A DNA stretch of 64,000 nucleotides, taken from Paraburkholderia lacunae. GTDB taxonomy: Bacteria; Pseudomonadota; Gammaproteobacteria; Burkholderiales; Burkholderiaceae. Shown here in pieces: positions 8,639 through 17,415 of this stretch. Both the position numbers and the translations under genes were made by a program. The notes beneath the pieces are model-generated. The model searched no databases. It saw only the letters and a program-made list of their open reading frames with translations, and was not told the origin of the DNA. Location: the NCBI RefSeq assembly GCF_003353175.1, contig NZ_QHKS01000036.1, positions 1 through 64,000 on the forward strand. The letters are read 5' to 3'. Each line of letters starts with the position of its first letter. The stretch's first letter is position 1.

Positions 8639-10546
8639 ATGGTTTCGATACGTCTGCCTGACGGTTCTGTTCGACAGTACGAGCATCCGGTGACCGTCGC
8701 CGAAGTGGCCGCGTCGATCGGCCCCGGCCTCGCGAAAGCCGCGCTTGGCGGCAAGATCGACGGAGAGCTCGTCGATACGTCGACGCTGATCGATCGCGAC
8801 GTGGCGCTCGCCATCGTCACCGAAAAAGATGCAGACGGTCTCGACATCATTCGTCACTCTACGGCGCACTTGCTCGCGTACGCGGTGAAGGATCTGTACC
8901 CGGAAGCGCAGGTTACGATCGGTCCCGTGATCGACAACGGCTTTTACTACGACTTCGCGTACAGCCGTCCCTTCACGCCGGAAGATCTGGAGAAGATCGA
9001 GAAGCGCATGCAGGAACTCGCGAAGAAAGACGAGCCGGTCTCGCGTCGTGTAGTGTCGCGCGGCGAAGCGGTGGACTACTTCAAGAGCATCGGCGAGAAG
9101 TACAAGGCCGAGATCATCGAATCGATCCCCGCCATGGACGAAATCAAGCTGTACTCGCATGGCGGCTTCACCGATCTGTGCCGCGGCCCGCACGTGCCGT
9201 CCACCGGCAAGCTGAAGGTCTTCAAACTGATGAAGGTGGCAGGCGCCTACTGGCGTGGCGATTCGAAGAACGAACAGCTGCAGCGCATCTACGGTACGGC
9301 CTGGACGAAGAAGGAAGACCAGGAAGCGTATCTGCACATGCTTGAAGAAGCGGAGAAGCGCGATCACCGCAAGCTCGGCAAGCAACTCGACCTGTTCCAC
9401 ATGCAGGACGAGTCGCCGGGCATGGTGTTCTGGCACCCGCGCGGCTGGACGCTGTGGCAGCAGGTCGAGCAGTACATGCGCCGCCGCGTGAACGATGCGG
9501 GCTACCTCGAAATCAAGACGCCGATGATCATGGACCGCTCGCTGTGGGAGGCGTCGGGTCATTGGCAGAACTATCGTGAAAACATGTTCACGACGGAATC
9601 GGAAAAGCGCGACTACGCGATCAAGCCGATGAACTGTCCGGGGCATGTGCAGGTGTTCAATCACGGTCTGCGCTCGTATCGCGATCTGCCGCTGCGTTAC
9701 GCGGAATTCGGCTCGTGCCATCGCAATGAATCGTCGGGCGCGCTGCATGGCCTGATGCGCGTGCGCGGCTTCGTGCAGGACGACGCACACATTTTCTGTA
9801 CCGAAGACCAGTTCATCAGCGAATCGATCGCGTTCAACACGCTTGCGATGAGCGTTTACAAGGACTTCGGCTTCGACGACATCGACATCAAGCTGTCTCT
9901 GCGCCCGGATGCGCGCGCCGGCACGGACGAAACGTGGGATCGTGCGGAGCAGGGTCTGCGCGAAGCGCTGACCGCCTGCGGCGTGATCTGGGAAGAGTTG
10001 CAGGGCGAAGGCGCGTTCTACGGTCCGAAGGTCGAGTACCACATCAAGGACGCGCTGGGCCGTTCCTGGCAATGCGGCACGTTGCAGCTCGATATGGTGC
10101 TGCCGGAGCGTCTGGGCGCCGAATACGTGGCTGAAGACAACGGCCGCCGGCGGCCGATCATGCTGCACCGGGCAATCGTCGGATCAATGGAGCGTTTTCT
10201 CGGTATTCTGATTGAGCACCATGCTGGTGCAATGCCTTCATGGCTCGCGCCGATGCAGGTTGTGGTGATGAATATCGCGGAAAGTCAGGCCGAATATGCA
10301 CAGTCTCTAGCTCAATCGTTGCAAAAACAAGGGGTTAGAGTGGAGGCTGATTTGCGCAACGAGAAGATTAGCTATAAAATACGCGAGCACACGCTGGAAA
10401 AGGTGCCGTATCTCCTTGTGGTCGGCGACAAAGAGCGTGATGCCCAAACGGTAGCCGTGCGTGCCCGTGGTGGTGTCGATCTGGGCGTGATGCCTGTCGA
10501 CGCCTTCATTGAGCGTCTGCGTCAGGACGTGCAGTCGTTCAACTGA
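8639..10546 (+). CDS. thrS: Threonyl-tRNA synthetase
   Basis: The 635-aa class II synthetase charges tRNA-Thr. Order: TGS domain (1-65), editing domain with the zinc-binding HSTAHLLAYAV motif (about residue 77), catalytic core (about 240-535, including KPMNCPGHVQVF and the motif-3 arginine near HRAIVGSMERFLG), and the anticodon-binding domain (about 540-635). The length matches the family. ATG 8639 was chosen over an in-frame TTG at 8600 because GGAG lies 8 bp upstream. It heads the conserved thrS-infC-rpmI-rplT-pheST cluster. Confidence 0.95.
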   Translation: MVSIRLPDGSVRQYEHPVTVAEVAASIGPGLAKAALGGKIDGELVDTSTLIDRDVALAIVTEKDADGLDIIRHSTAHLLAYAVKDLYPEAQVTIGPVIDNGFYYDFAYSRPFTPEDLEKIEKRMQELAKKDEPVSRRVVSRGEAVDYFKSIGEKYKAEIIESIPAMDEIKLYSHGGFTDLCRGPHVPSTGKLKVFKLMKVAGAYWRGDSKNEQLQRIYGTAWTKKEDQEAYLHMLEEAEKRDHRKLGKQLDLFHMQDESPGMVFWHPRGWTLWQQVEQYMRRRVNDAGYLEIKTPMIMDRSLWEASGHWQNYRENMFTTESEKRDYAIKPMNCPGHVQVFNHGLRSYRDLPLRYAEFGSCHRNESSGALHGLMRVRGFVQDDAHIFCTEDQFISESIAFNTLAMSVYKDFGFDDIDIKLSLRPDARAGTDETWDRAEQGLREALTACGVIWEELQGEGAFYGPKVEYHIKDALGRSWQCGTLQLDMVLPERLGAEYVAEDNGRRRPIMLHRAIVGSMERFLGILIEHHAGAMPSWLAPMQVVVMNIAESQAEYAQSLAQSLQKQGVRVEADLRNEKISYKIREHTLEKVPYLLVVGDKERDAQTVAVRARGGVDLGVMPVDAFIERLRQDVQSFN

Positions 10547-10595
10547 GCCACTTGGCAGCGCGGCTCGTTTTTTTAATTTTTAGAGGAAACGTAAC

Positions 10596-11120
10596 ATCGC
10601 TACTGATAAGTCTGCGCACCGCATCAACGGTGAAATTACTGCACCCGAGGTGCGTCTGGTCGGAGTCGAGAACGAACCGCTCGGCATCGTGAAACTTGCT
10701 GATGCATTCCGTTTGTCTGAGCAGCAGGACGTGGATCTCGTAGAAATCGCTCCGCAGGCGGTCCCGCCGGTTTGCCGTTTGATGGACTACGGCAAGTTCA
10801 AGTACCAGGAAGCGAAGAAGCAGCACGAGGCCAAGCTCAAGCAGAAGGTCATCCAGGTGAAGGAAGTCAAATTCCGCCCGGGTACCGATGACGGCGATTA
10901 CAACGTCAAGCTGCGCAACCTCGTCCGCTTCCTGGAAGACGGCGACAAGACGAAAATCACGTTGCGTTTCCGTGGCCGCGAAATGGCTCACCAGGAAATC
11001 GGTATGCGCATGCTCGAGCGCCTGCGCACGGACCTGGACGAAGTCGGTCAGGTCGAACAGATGCCGAAAATGGAAGGGCGCCAGATGATCATGGTGCTCG
11101 CTCCGAAGAAAAAGAAGTAA
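10596..11120 (+). CDS. infC: Translation initiation factor IF-3 (apparent AUC start codon)
   Basis: The 174-aa factor binds the 30S subunit and checks initiator tRNA and start codons. The N-domain begins ATDKSAHRINGEITAPEVRL and the C-domain ends GRQMIMVLAPKKKK. No ATG, GTG or TTG is available at the right position: AGAGGAAAC is followed, after a suitable gap, by ATC at 10596, which reproduces the family N-terminus. infC of other bacteria uses AUU or similar rare starts so that IF-3 represses its own translation; the ATC here is the same logic. It lies 49 bp after thrS and 256 bp before rpmI. Confidence 0.93.
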   Translation: MATDKSAHRINGEITAPEVRLVGVENEPLGIVKLADAFRLSEQQDVDLVEIAPQAVPPVCRLMDYGKFKYQEAKKQHEAKLKQKVIQVKEVKFRPGTDDGDYNVKLRNLVRFLEDGDKTKITLRFRGREMAHQEIGMRMLERLRTDLDEVGQVEQMPKMEGRQMIMVLAPKKKK

Positions 11121-11376
11121 GTGGCTGCGCGCCATGTGGCGCGCGCTTCAGTTGTGCAAGATTCGTTGTACAGGATTCACACGATGTTGCGCCGGGTGTC
11201 CGGTCCAGCATCGGCAGGTTTCGGAGCGGCGCTTATGCAAATGGGCATCGTTCCTGAAAAGCGGCCGTCGGCGGTATCGGCGGTCTGCATACCAAGTGGA
11301 GTGGGTTTCGAAGGGCGGGTTGTGGCCATCAGGCCGACCGCACACCCATATCCATCTAATAATGGAGTTGTTCGTC

Positions 11377-11574
11377 ATGCCTAAGATGAAGACCAAGAAG
11401 AGTGCTGCAAAGCGCTTCGTGGTGCGTCCGGGTGGTACCGTCAAGCGCGGTCAAGCCTTCAAGCGCCACATTCTTACCAAGAAGACCACCAAGAACAAAC
11501 GCCATCTGCGCGGTTCGACGGCAGTTCATGATTCCGATCTGAACTCCGTACGCGCAATGCTGCCGTTCGCTTAA
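11377..11574 (+). CDS. rpmI: 50S ribosomal protein L35
   Basis: The 65-aa basic protein starts MPKMKTKKSAAKRFVV and ends in LRAMLPFA-like sequence, matching L35 in length and composition. It follows a 256-nt leader after infC and precedes rplT by 29 bp. In other bacteria L20 represses rpmI-rplT by binding this leader; whether that holds here is not visible. The leader contains one perfect hairpin, GCGCGCCA/TGGCGCGC at 11127-11144. Confidence 0.95.
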   Translation: MPKMKTKKSAAKRFVVRPGGTVKRGQAFKRHILTKKTTKNKRHLRGSTAVHDSDLNSVRAMLPFA

Positions 11575-11603
11575 CCCTTAACTGAAACTCATAGGAGCGA
11601 AAC

Positions 11604-11963
11604 ATGCCTCGAGTAAAACGTGGGGTTACCGCACGGGCCCGTCACAAGAAAATCATCAAGCTGGCCAAGGGTTACCGCGGCCGTCGCAATAACGTCTATC
11701 GCATCGCCAAGCAGGCGGTCATGCGCGCAGGCCAATACGCCTACCGCGATCGCCGCAACAAGAAGCGTGTGTTCCGTGCATTGTGGATCACGCGTATCAA
11801 CGCGGCGGTGCGTCAGCACGACATGACGTACAGCGTGTTCATCAACGGCCTGAAGAAGGCTTCGATCGAACTCGACCGCAAGGTGCTGGCCGACATGGCT
11901 GTGTTCGACAAGGCCGCTTTTGCTGCGATCGTTCAGCAGGTGAAAGCCGCCGTTGCAGCCTGA
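11604..11963 (+). CDS. rplT: 50S ribosomal protein L20
   Basis: The 119-aa protein starts [20 protein letters not shown] and has the long basic N-terminal helix that threads into 23S rRNA, followed by the globular domain ([20 protein letters not shown]). The length is exact for the family. The ribosome-binding site is AGGAGCG. A terminator follows at 12038. Confidence 0.96.
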
Positions 11964-12037
11964 TTGCGCATTTGGCAACTAGTACTGCGTGGTTCGTTGC
12001 AGCGAACATCCGGTAGTCTCGGTGACGCTGCAGCAAT

Positions 12038-12066
12038 AACGGGGCTCCTCACCGAGCCCCGTTTTT
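12038..12066 (+). terminator. Rho-independent terminator after rplT
   Basis: Stem AACGGGGCTC / GAGCCCCGTT with a 6-nt loop followed by TTTTTG. It separates rplT from pheS, so pheST probably has read-through or its own promoter in the 55 bp that follow. Confidence 0.8.
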
Positions 12067-12121
12067 GTTGGTAGAACCAGTTTTGCTTCGATTGAACACT
12101 GACGTTGAAATGATGGGATCA

Positions 12122-13135
12122 ATGGATCTGGACCAGATTGTCGCCGACGCGCAAAAAGCCTTCGCAGAAGCCTCCGACGTCACCACCCTCGAGAACGAGA
12201 AAGCACGCTTTCTCGGCAAATCGGGTGCGCTGACCGAGCTGTTGAAGGGCCTTGGCAAACTCGATCCCGAAACGCGCAAGACCGAAGGCGCACGGATCAA
12301 CCTCGTCAAGCAACAAGTGGAAGCCGCGTTGACGGCCCGCCGTCAGGCGCTGGCCGACGCGTTGCTGAACCAGCGCCTCGCCGCTGAAGCGATCGACGTC
12401 ACGCTGCCCGGCCGCGGCGCCGGTGCAGGCAGCCTGCACCCGGTGATGCGTACATGGGAGCGCGTCGAACAGATTTTCCGTACGATCGGATTCGACGTGG
12501 CCGACGGCCCCGAGATCGAAACCGACTGGTACAACTTCACCTCGCTGAACAGCCCGGAAAATCATCCGGCGCGTTCGATGCAGGACACTTTCTACGTCGA
12601 CGGCAAAGATGCCGACGGCCGCCAGCTGCTGCTGCGCACGCATACCAGCCCGATGCAGGTGCGCTATGCGCGTACCAACACGCCGCCGATCAAGGTGATC
12701 GTGCCGGGCCGCACGTATCGTGTGGACAGCGATGCGACCCATTCGCCGATGTTCAACCAGGTTGAAGGCCTGTGGATCGACGAGAACATCAGCTTCGCGG
12801 ATCTGAAGGGCGTCTATACCGATTTCCTCAAGAAATTCTTCGAGCGCGACGATATTCAGGTGCGCTTCCGTCCGTCGTACTTTCCGTTTACCGAACCGTC
12901 GGCCGAGATCGACATGCTGTTCGAAACGGGCAAGAACGCCGGCAAGTGGCTCGAAATTTCGGGTTCCGGGCAGGTTCACCCCACGGTGATCCGCAACATG
13001 GGCCTCGACCCCGAGCGCTACATCGGCTTTGCCTTCGGCAGCGGTCTCGAACGGCTCACGATGTTGCGTTACGGCGTGCAAGACCTGCGCCTGTTCTTCG
13101 AAAACGACCTGCGGTTCCTGCGTCAATTCGCGTGA
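12122..13135 (+). CDS. pheS: Phenylalanyl-tRNA synthetase alpha subunit
   Basis: The 337-aa catalytic subunit of the alpha2-beta2 enzyme. It has the N-terminal coiled coil (about 1-90), then the class II core with TSPMQVRYAR, the motif-2 region VPGRTYRVDSDATHSPMF and motif 3 GFAFGSGLERLTMLRYGV near the C-terminus. The start MDLDQIVADAQ at 12122 matches relatives; upstream in-frame codons at 12065 overlap the terminator and are not used. pheT follows after 139 bp. Confidence 0.95.
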   Translation: MDLDQIVADAQKAFAEASDVTTLENEKARFLGKSGALTELLKGLGKLDPETRKTEGARINLVKQQVEAALTARRQALADALLNQRLAAEAIDVTLPGRGAGAGSLHPVMRTWERVEQIFRTIGFDVADGPEIETDWYNFTSLNSPENHPARSMQDTFYVDGKDADGRQLLLRTHTSPMQVRYARTNTPPIKVIVPGRTYRVDSDATHSPMFNQVEGLWIDENISFADLKGVYTDFLKKFFERDDIQVRFRPSYFPFTEPSAEIDMLFETGKNAGKWLEISGSGQVHPTVIRNMGLDPERYIGFAFGSGLERLTMLRYGVQDLRLFFENDLRFLRQFA

Positions 13136-13274
13136 ACCGGCGCGTACGAACGCGACAAGCATAGAGCGCGGCGCTGTACGCAGTGCCGCCAGCAGCGTCC
13201 CCGGCAGTGCCTGGCGAATCAAGAGTATCAAGCACCGCCGGACGTGGACCTAACCTGAGAACGTACACAGAACC

Positions 13275-15710
13275 ATGCAATTCCCGGAATCCTGGCTGAG
13301 AACCTTTGTCGACCCGCAACTGACGACCGATGAACTGTCGCACGCGTTGACGATGGCGGGTCTCGAAGTCGAAGACCTGCGGCCGGCCGCGCCGCCGACC
13401 TCGAAGATCGTCGTGGGCCAGGTGCTGGAAGTCGTCAAGCACCCGGACGCGGACAAGCTCAATGTGTGTCAGGTCGACGCCGGCACGGGCGCGGCGCTGA
13501 ACATCGTATGCGGGGCGCCGAACGTCGCGCCGGGCATCAAGGTACCGGTTGCGCTGGTCGGCGCGCAACTACCGCCGGCCGAAGAGGGCGGCGCGCCGTT
13601 CGCGATCAAGCTCTCGAAGCTGCGCGGCGTGGAAAGCCAGGGGATGCTGTGCTCGGCGCGCGAACTGAAGCTGTCGGAAGATCATAGCGGGCTGATGATC
13701 CTCCCGGAAGATACGCCGATCGGCCAGGACATCCGCGAGACGCTCAATCTCGACGACACGATTTTCGAAATCAAGCTGACGCCGAACAAGGCGGACTGCC
13801 TGTCGGTGTTCGGCGTGGCGCGTGAAACCTCGGCGATCACGGGCGCTTCGCTGCGTCCACTCGAAATCAAGCCGGCGCCCGTCAAGCTCGACGAAACGTT
13901 GCCCGTCAAAATCTCGGCGCCCGATCTGTGCGGCCGTTTTTCGGGCCGCGTGATTCGCGGCGTGAACGCGCGCGCGAAGTCGCCGCAATGGATGGTTCAG
14001 CGTCTGGAGCGTTCGGGTCAGCGCAGCATTTCCGCGCTCGTCGATATCTCGAACTATGTGATGCTCGAACTCGGCCGCCCGTCGCACGTGTTCGATCTCG
14101 ACAAGATCCACGGCGGCATGGACGTGCGCTGGGGCCGCAAAGGCGAAACGCTCAAGCTGCTGAACGGCAACACCGTCGAACTCGATGAAACCGTCGGGGT
14201 GATCGCGGACGAGCAGCACATCGAGAGCCTTGCGGGCATCATGGGCGGCGACAGCACCGCCGTCACGCTCGACACCACCAACATCTATCTCGAAGCCGCG
14301 TTCTGGTGGCCCGACAGCATTCGTGGCCGTTCGCGCAAGTACAACTTCTCGACCGATGCAGGGCATCGCTTCGAGCGCGGCGTCGACTATGCGACCACCG
14401 TCGAGCATATCGAGCGCATCACGCAACTGATCCTCGATATCTGCGGCGGCGAAGCCGGCCCGGTCGACGATCAAACTGTCAATGTGCCGCAACGCGCGCC
14501 GGTGAAGATGCGTGTCGCGCGTGCGAACCGCATCATCGGCATTCGGATCGATGCGGACGAAATCGCGCAGATCTTCACGCGCCTCGGCCTCACGTTCGAA
14601 CGCGATGGCGATACGTTCTCGGTGATGCCACCGTCGTACCGCTTCGACATCGAAATCGAAGAAGACCTGATCGAGGAAGTCGCGCGCATCTACGGCTTCG
14701 AAAAGATTCCGGCGCGCCCGCCCGTTGCGACCAGCGAAATGCGCGCGACCAACGAAACCCAGCGCTCGATCCACGTGATTCGTCACACGCTCGCTGCGCG
14801 TGATTACGCGGAAACGGTCAATTTCAGTTTCGTCGATGCCGAGTGGGAGCAGGACTTCGCGGGCAATGACAAGCCTGTACGTCTGCTGAATCCGATCGCG
14901 AGTCAGTATTCGGTGATGCGCACCACGTTGTTCGGCAGTCTGCTCGACGTGCTGCGCATGAATCTGAACCGCCGCGCGGCCGATCGCGTGCGCGTGTTCG
15001 AAGCCGGTCGCGTCTTCCTGAATGATCCGTCGATCAAGGCGGGCGAACTGACGGTCGAAGGTTTCGCGCAGCCGAAGATGATCGGAGCGCTCGCCTATGG
15101 TCCCGCGCTCGACGAGCAGTGGGGCGCGCAAACCCGCACGGTCGACTACTTCGATGTGAAGGGCGATCTGGAAGCGCTGCTGGCGCCGGCGGTGGCGCGT
15201 TTCGTGAAGGCGGAGCATCCGGCGCTGCATCCGGGCCGCAGCGGGCGCATTGAGCTGGATGGGCGCGTGGTCGGCTGGATTGGCGAATTGCATCCTCGCT
15301 GGATGCAGAAATATGATTTGCCGCATGCGCCGATTCTTTTTGAAATCGAAGCGGAAGCATTAATGCAGCGGGTATTGCCGACACCGACGGAAGTGTCTAA
15401 ATTCCCGCCGGTGCGCCGCGATATTGCTGTGGTCGTCGATCAGAAAATCGAGGTTCAGGCGCTGTTGGACGAGCTGCAAAAAGCCCAGTCCGAGGAGGCC
15501 TGCAAGACTGTTCAGAGGGTTGCGCTTTTTGACGAATTCCGTCCAAAATCAAACACTTCCGGTGGTCTGGCTGCGCATGAGAAAAGCCTTGCGTTCCGTG
15601 TGACCTTGCAAGATACTGGCGGAACCCTTCAGGATGAAACGGTCGATTTGGCCATTCAAACTCTGGTGGAACGTCTGGCTCGAGTATATGGCGCACGGTT
15701 GCGTGGATAA
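13275..15710 (+). CDS. pheT: Phenylalanyl-tRNA synthetase beta subunit
   Basis: The 811-aa subunit has an N-terminal OB-fold tRNA-binding domain (about 40-150), B3/B4 editing domain (about 200-390), B5 domains (about 400-475), an inactive class II-like core (about 480-690) and the C-terminal ferredoxin-fold anticodon-binding domain starting near FPPVRRDIAVVV. It edits mis-charged Tyr-tRNA-Phe and completes the holoenzyme with PheS. Length is normal. Confidence 0.95.
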   Translation: MQFPESWLRTFVDPQLTTDELSHALTMAGLEVEDLRPAAPPTSKIVVGQVLEVVKHPDADKLNVCQVDAGTGAALNIVCGAPNVAPGIKVPVALVGAQLPPAEEGGAPFAIKLSKLRGVESQGMLCSARELKLSEDHSGLMILPEDTPIGQDIRETLNLDDTIFEIKLTPNKADCLSVFGVARETSAITGASLRPLEIKPAPVKLDETLPVKISAPDLCGRFSGRVIRGVNARAKSPQWMVQRLERSGQRSISALVDISNYVMLELGRPSHVFDLDKIHGGMDVRWGRKGETLKLLNGNTVELDETVGVIADEQHIESLAGIMGGDSTAVTLDTTNIYLEAAFWWPDSIRGRSRKYNFSTDAGHRFERGVDYATTVEHIERITQLILDICGGEAGPVDDQTVNVPQRAPVKMRVARANRIIGIRIDADEIAQIFTRLGLTFERDGDTFSVMPPSYRFDIEIEEDLIEEVARIYGFEKIPARPPVATSEMRATNETQRSIHVIRHTLAARDYAETVNFSFVDAEWEQDFAGNDKPVRLLNPIASQYSVMRTTLFGSLLDVLRMNLNRRAADRVRVFEAGRVFLNDPSIKAGELTVEGFAQPKMIGALAYGPALDEQWGAQTRTVDYFDVKGDLEALLAPAVARFVKAEHPALHPGRSGRIELDGRVVGWIGELHPRWMQKYDLPHAPILFEIEAEALMQRVLPTPTEVSKFPPVRRDIAVVVDQKIEVQALLDELQKAQSEEACKTVQRVALFDEFRPKSNTSGGLAAHEKSLAFRVTLQDTGGTLQDETVDLAIQTLVERLARVYGARLRG

Positions 15711-15779
15711 CCCGCATTTAACACTTGCACGGCATTTTTTCGCAACCTTCGTTTCTGCTTGGCGCGCCATTTGATAGAT

Positions 15780-16190
15780 ATGAATGAAATGAACTCGAGT
15801 GATTTCGAAGCCCTTCTTACGGCGCAACGCAGCGCCATGATTCGCGATATTCCGACATCACCCGCCGCCGTTTCCAGCGAAACGCCGACGCTCACCAAGG
15901 CGGAACTTGCCGAGTTGTTGTTCGACAATGTCGGACTCAACAAGCGGGAAGCCAAAGACATGGTCGAAGCGTTCTTCGAGGTGATCCGCGATGCGCTGGA
16001 GAGTGGCGATAGCGTGAAGCTGTCGGGGTTCGGCAACTTTCAGTTGCGCGACAAACCCCAGCGTCCCGGCAGAAATCCGAAGACCGGCGAGGCGATTCCA
16101 ATCGCCGCGCGCCGCGTCGTGACGTTCCATGCAAGTCAAAAGCTGAAAGCGCTGGTCGAGAACGGCGCTGAAGCGAGCTTCGCGCGCTGA
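15780..16190 (+). CDS. ihfA: Integration host factor alpha subunit, N-terminally extended
   Basis: The 136-aa protein contains a complete IHF-alpha domain from about residue 42 (TLTKAELAELLFDNVGLNKR), including the DNA-intercalating beta-arm RPGRNPKTGEAIPIAARRVV. IHF bends DNA at specific sites in recombination, replication and sigma-54 promoters. The domain is preceded by about 40 extra residues (MNEMNSSDFEALLTAQRSAM..), making it longer than the ~99-aa enterobacterial protein. The next methionine positions are 15789 and 15837; the last also lies upstream of the core. The pheT-ihfA-merR order is conserved in proteobacteria. Confidence 0.9.
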   Translation: MNEMNSSDFEALLTAQRSAMIRDIPTSPAAVSSETPTLTKAELAELLFDNVGLNKREAKDMVEAFFEVIRDALESGDSVKLSGFGNFQLRDKPQRPGRNPKTGEAIPIAARRVVTFHASQKLKALVENGAEASFAR

Positions 16191-16236
16191 TCGATCGGCG
16201 CGCTCCTGCGCAACCCACCACGACGGCTAACTGACG

Positions 16237-16644
16237 ATGACAGCGACGATCGAAAAAGTCGTCTTGCCTCCGATTCCGGCGAAGCGCTACTTCACGATTG
16301 GTGAGGTCAGCGAACTGTGCGGTGTGAAACCGCATGTGCTGCGCTATTGGGAACAGGAGTTCACGCAGTTGAGGCCGGTCAAGCGGCGCGGCAATCGCCG
16401 CTATTACCAGCACCACGAGGTGCTGTTGATCCGGCGGATTCGTGAGTTGCTGTATGAGCAGGGCTTCACGATCAACGGAGCACGCAATCGGCTTGAATCA
16501 CCCGGCGGGGGGGCGCATGGCGAATCGGCTGAGGCGATCGAGGAAGGCGAGGGCGTAGCGGCGCCGGCAGCATCAACGGCCGCGGTCGATGTCGACCAGT
16601 TACGCAAAGAGTTGCTGCAGGTGATCGATTTGTTGAGCCACTAG
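16237..16644 (+). CDS. MerR family transcriptional regulator
   Basis: The 135-aa protein has an N-terminal MerR winged helix (residues 17-85: YFTIGEVSELCGVKPHVLRYWEQ, NRRYY) and a short C-terminal dimerisation helix, with an Ala/Glu-rich linker at about 90-115. No cysteine metal-sensing motif is seen. Orthologues sit beside ihfA across proteobacteria; their target is not established. It follows ihfA by 46 bp. Confidence 0.88.
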   Translation: MTATIEKVVLPPIPAKRYFTIGEVSELCGVKPHVLRYWEQEFTQLRPVKRRGNRRYYQHHEVLLIRRIRELLYEQGFTINGARNRLESPGGGAHGESAEAIEEGEGVAAPAASTAAVDVDQLRKELLQVIDLLSH

Positions 16645-16667
16645 TTCGCTTTGTTAGCGCGAAGCGG

Positions 16668-16696
16668 TTCTAATCGAATGAAGTGTCTGTTATAAT
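16668..16696 (+). promoter_or_regulatory. Sigma-70 promoter of tRNA-Pro
   Basis: A perfect TATAAT (16691-16696) lies 11 bp upstream of the tRNA; the -35 at 17-bp spacing is weak (TTCTAA, 16668-16673). Confidence 0.6.
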
Positions 16697-16707
16697 TTTG
16701 TGCTGTT

Positions 16708-16788
<81 letters not shown>

Positions 16789-16792
16789 AATC

Positions 16793-16828
16793 AAGGCCTT
16801 ACAAGCAATGCTTGTAAGGCCTTTTTCT
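16793..16828 (+). terminator. Rho-independent terminator after tRNA-Pro
   Basis: A perfect 14-bp stem AAGGCCTTACAAGC / GCTTGTAAGGCCTT with a 3-nt loop, followed by a T-rich tract. It starts 9 nt after the CCA end. Confidence 0.85.
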
Positions 16829-16997
16829 TTTTTCAGTTGCCGTGCCCGAACTGTGCCTGAAAACGATTTTTTCCCTGCATCATCCAGGTGTAACTGAAGT
16901 TTCTCAAATCTCGTCTCAAGTCTTTGGTGCCACGTGAGCCTTTATACCCGCGGGGCTATCGTTGTGCGGATTTGTTCATACATTCCCGATCACGGTT

Positions 16998-17381
16998 ATG
17001 AGCCACCTTCTCACATTCCCAGCACCACATTTCGCCGTCCATAACTCGCACGCGCCCGCCGAAGCTTGTGCTCAGATCGAAGTTGAGCAGAGCATTGTGC
17101 TTGTCGGGGCGAACGGCTCAGGAAAGACTCGGCTTGGCACTTGGCTGGACCTCTACTCCCCGCAGCGCATGACGACGTTTCGCATTTCGGCACAGAAGTC
17201 ACTTGTGATGCCGGACAATTCCGTGATCATCTCTACTTCGAGGGCCGAGTCAGACCTCTTGTACGGCTACAGTGATATAGAGGAAGTGCAGCAAGAGACT
17301 CACAAAATGGTCACGCGCTGGGGCGGCAAAGGCGCTATCTATCCACTCGCCGACTTCGGCAAGTTGCTCAACTTTTTCTAG
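16998..17381 (+). pseudogene. N-terminal part of a frameshifted ABC-type ATPase/DUF4435 protein (Walker A)
   Basis: This 127-aa piece holds the P-loop VGANGSGKTRLGTW (about residues 37-50) of an ABC/SMC-like ATPase head and ends at TAG after ..DFGKLLNFF. The rest of the ATPase (signature, Walker B, H-loop) continues in the +1 frame at 17416-18636, so neither piece is a complete ATPase. The break falls at a run of five T (17373-17377): reading one T fewer joins LLNF to SSSSEEATRYVEAV without a stop. ATG 16998 was chosen because the sequence before it looks untranslated, though no good ribosome-binding site is visible. Base composition is clearly less GC-rich than the flanks. It may be a decayed gene, a sequencing error or a frameshifting site. 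Confidence 0.6.
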
Positions 17382-17415
17382 CAGTTCAGAGGAAGCAACG
17401 AGATACGTTGAAGCC

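Noticed and set aside
8381..10168. Long minus-strand open frame opposite thrS
   Set aside because: Antisense shadow created by GC-rich codon usage; thrS on the plus strand is unambiguous.
13569..15326. Long minus-strand open frame opposite pheT
   Set aside because: Antisense shadow; Arg/His/Ala-rich with no domain pattern.
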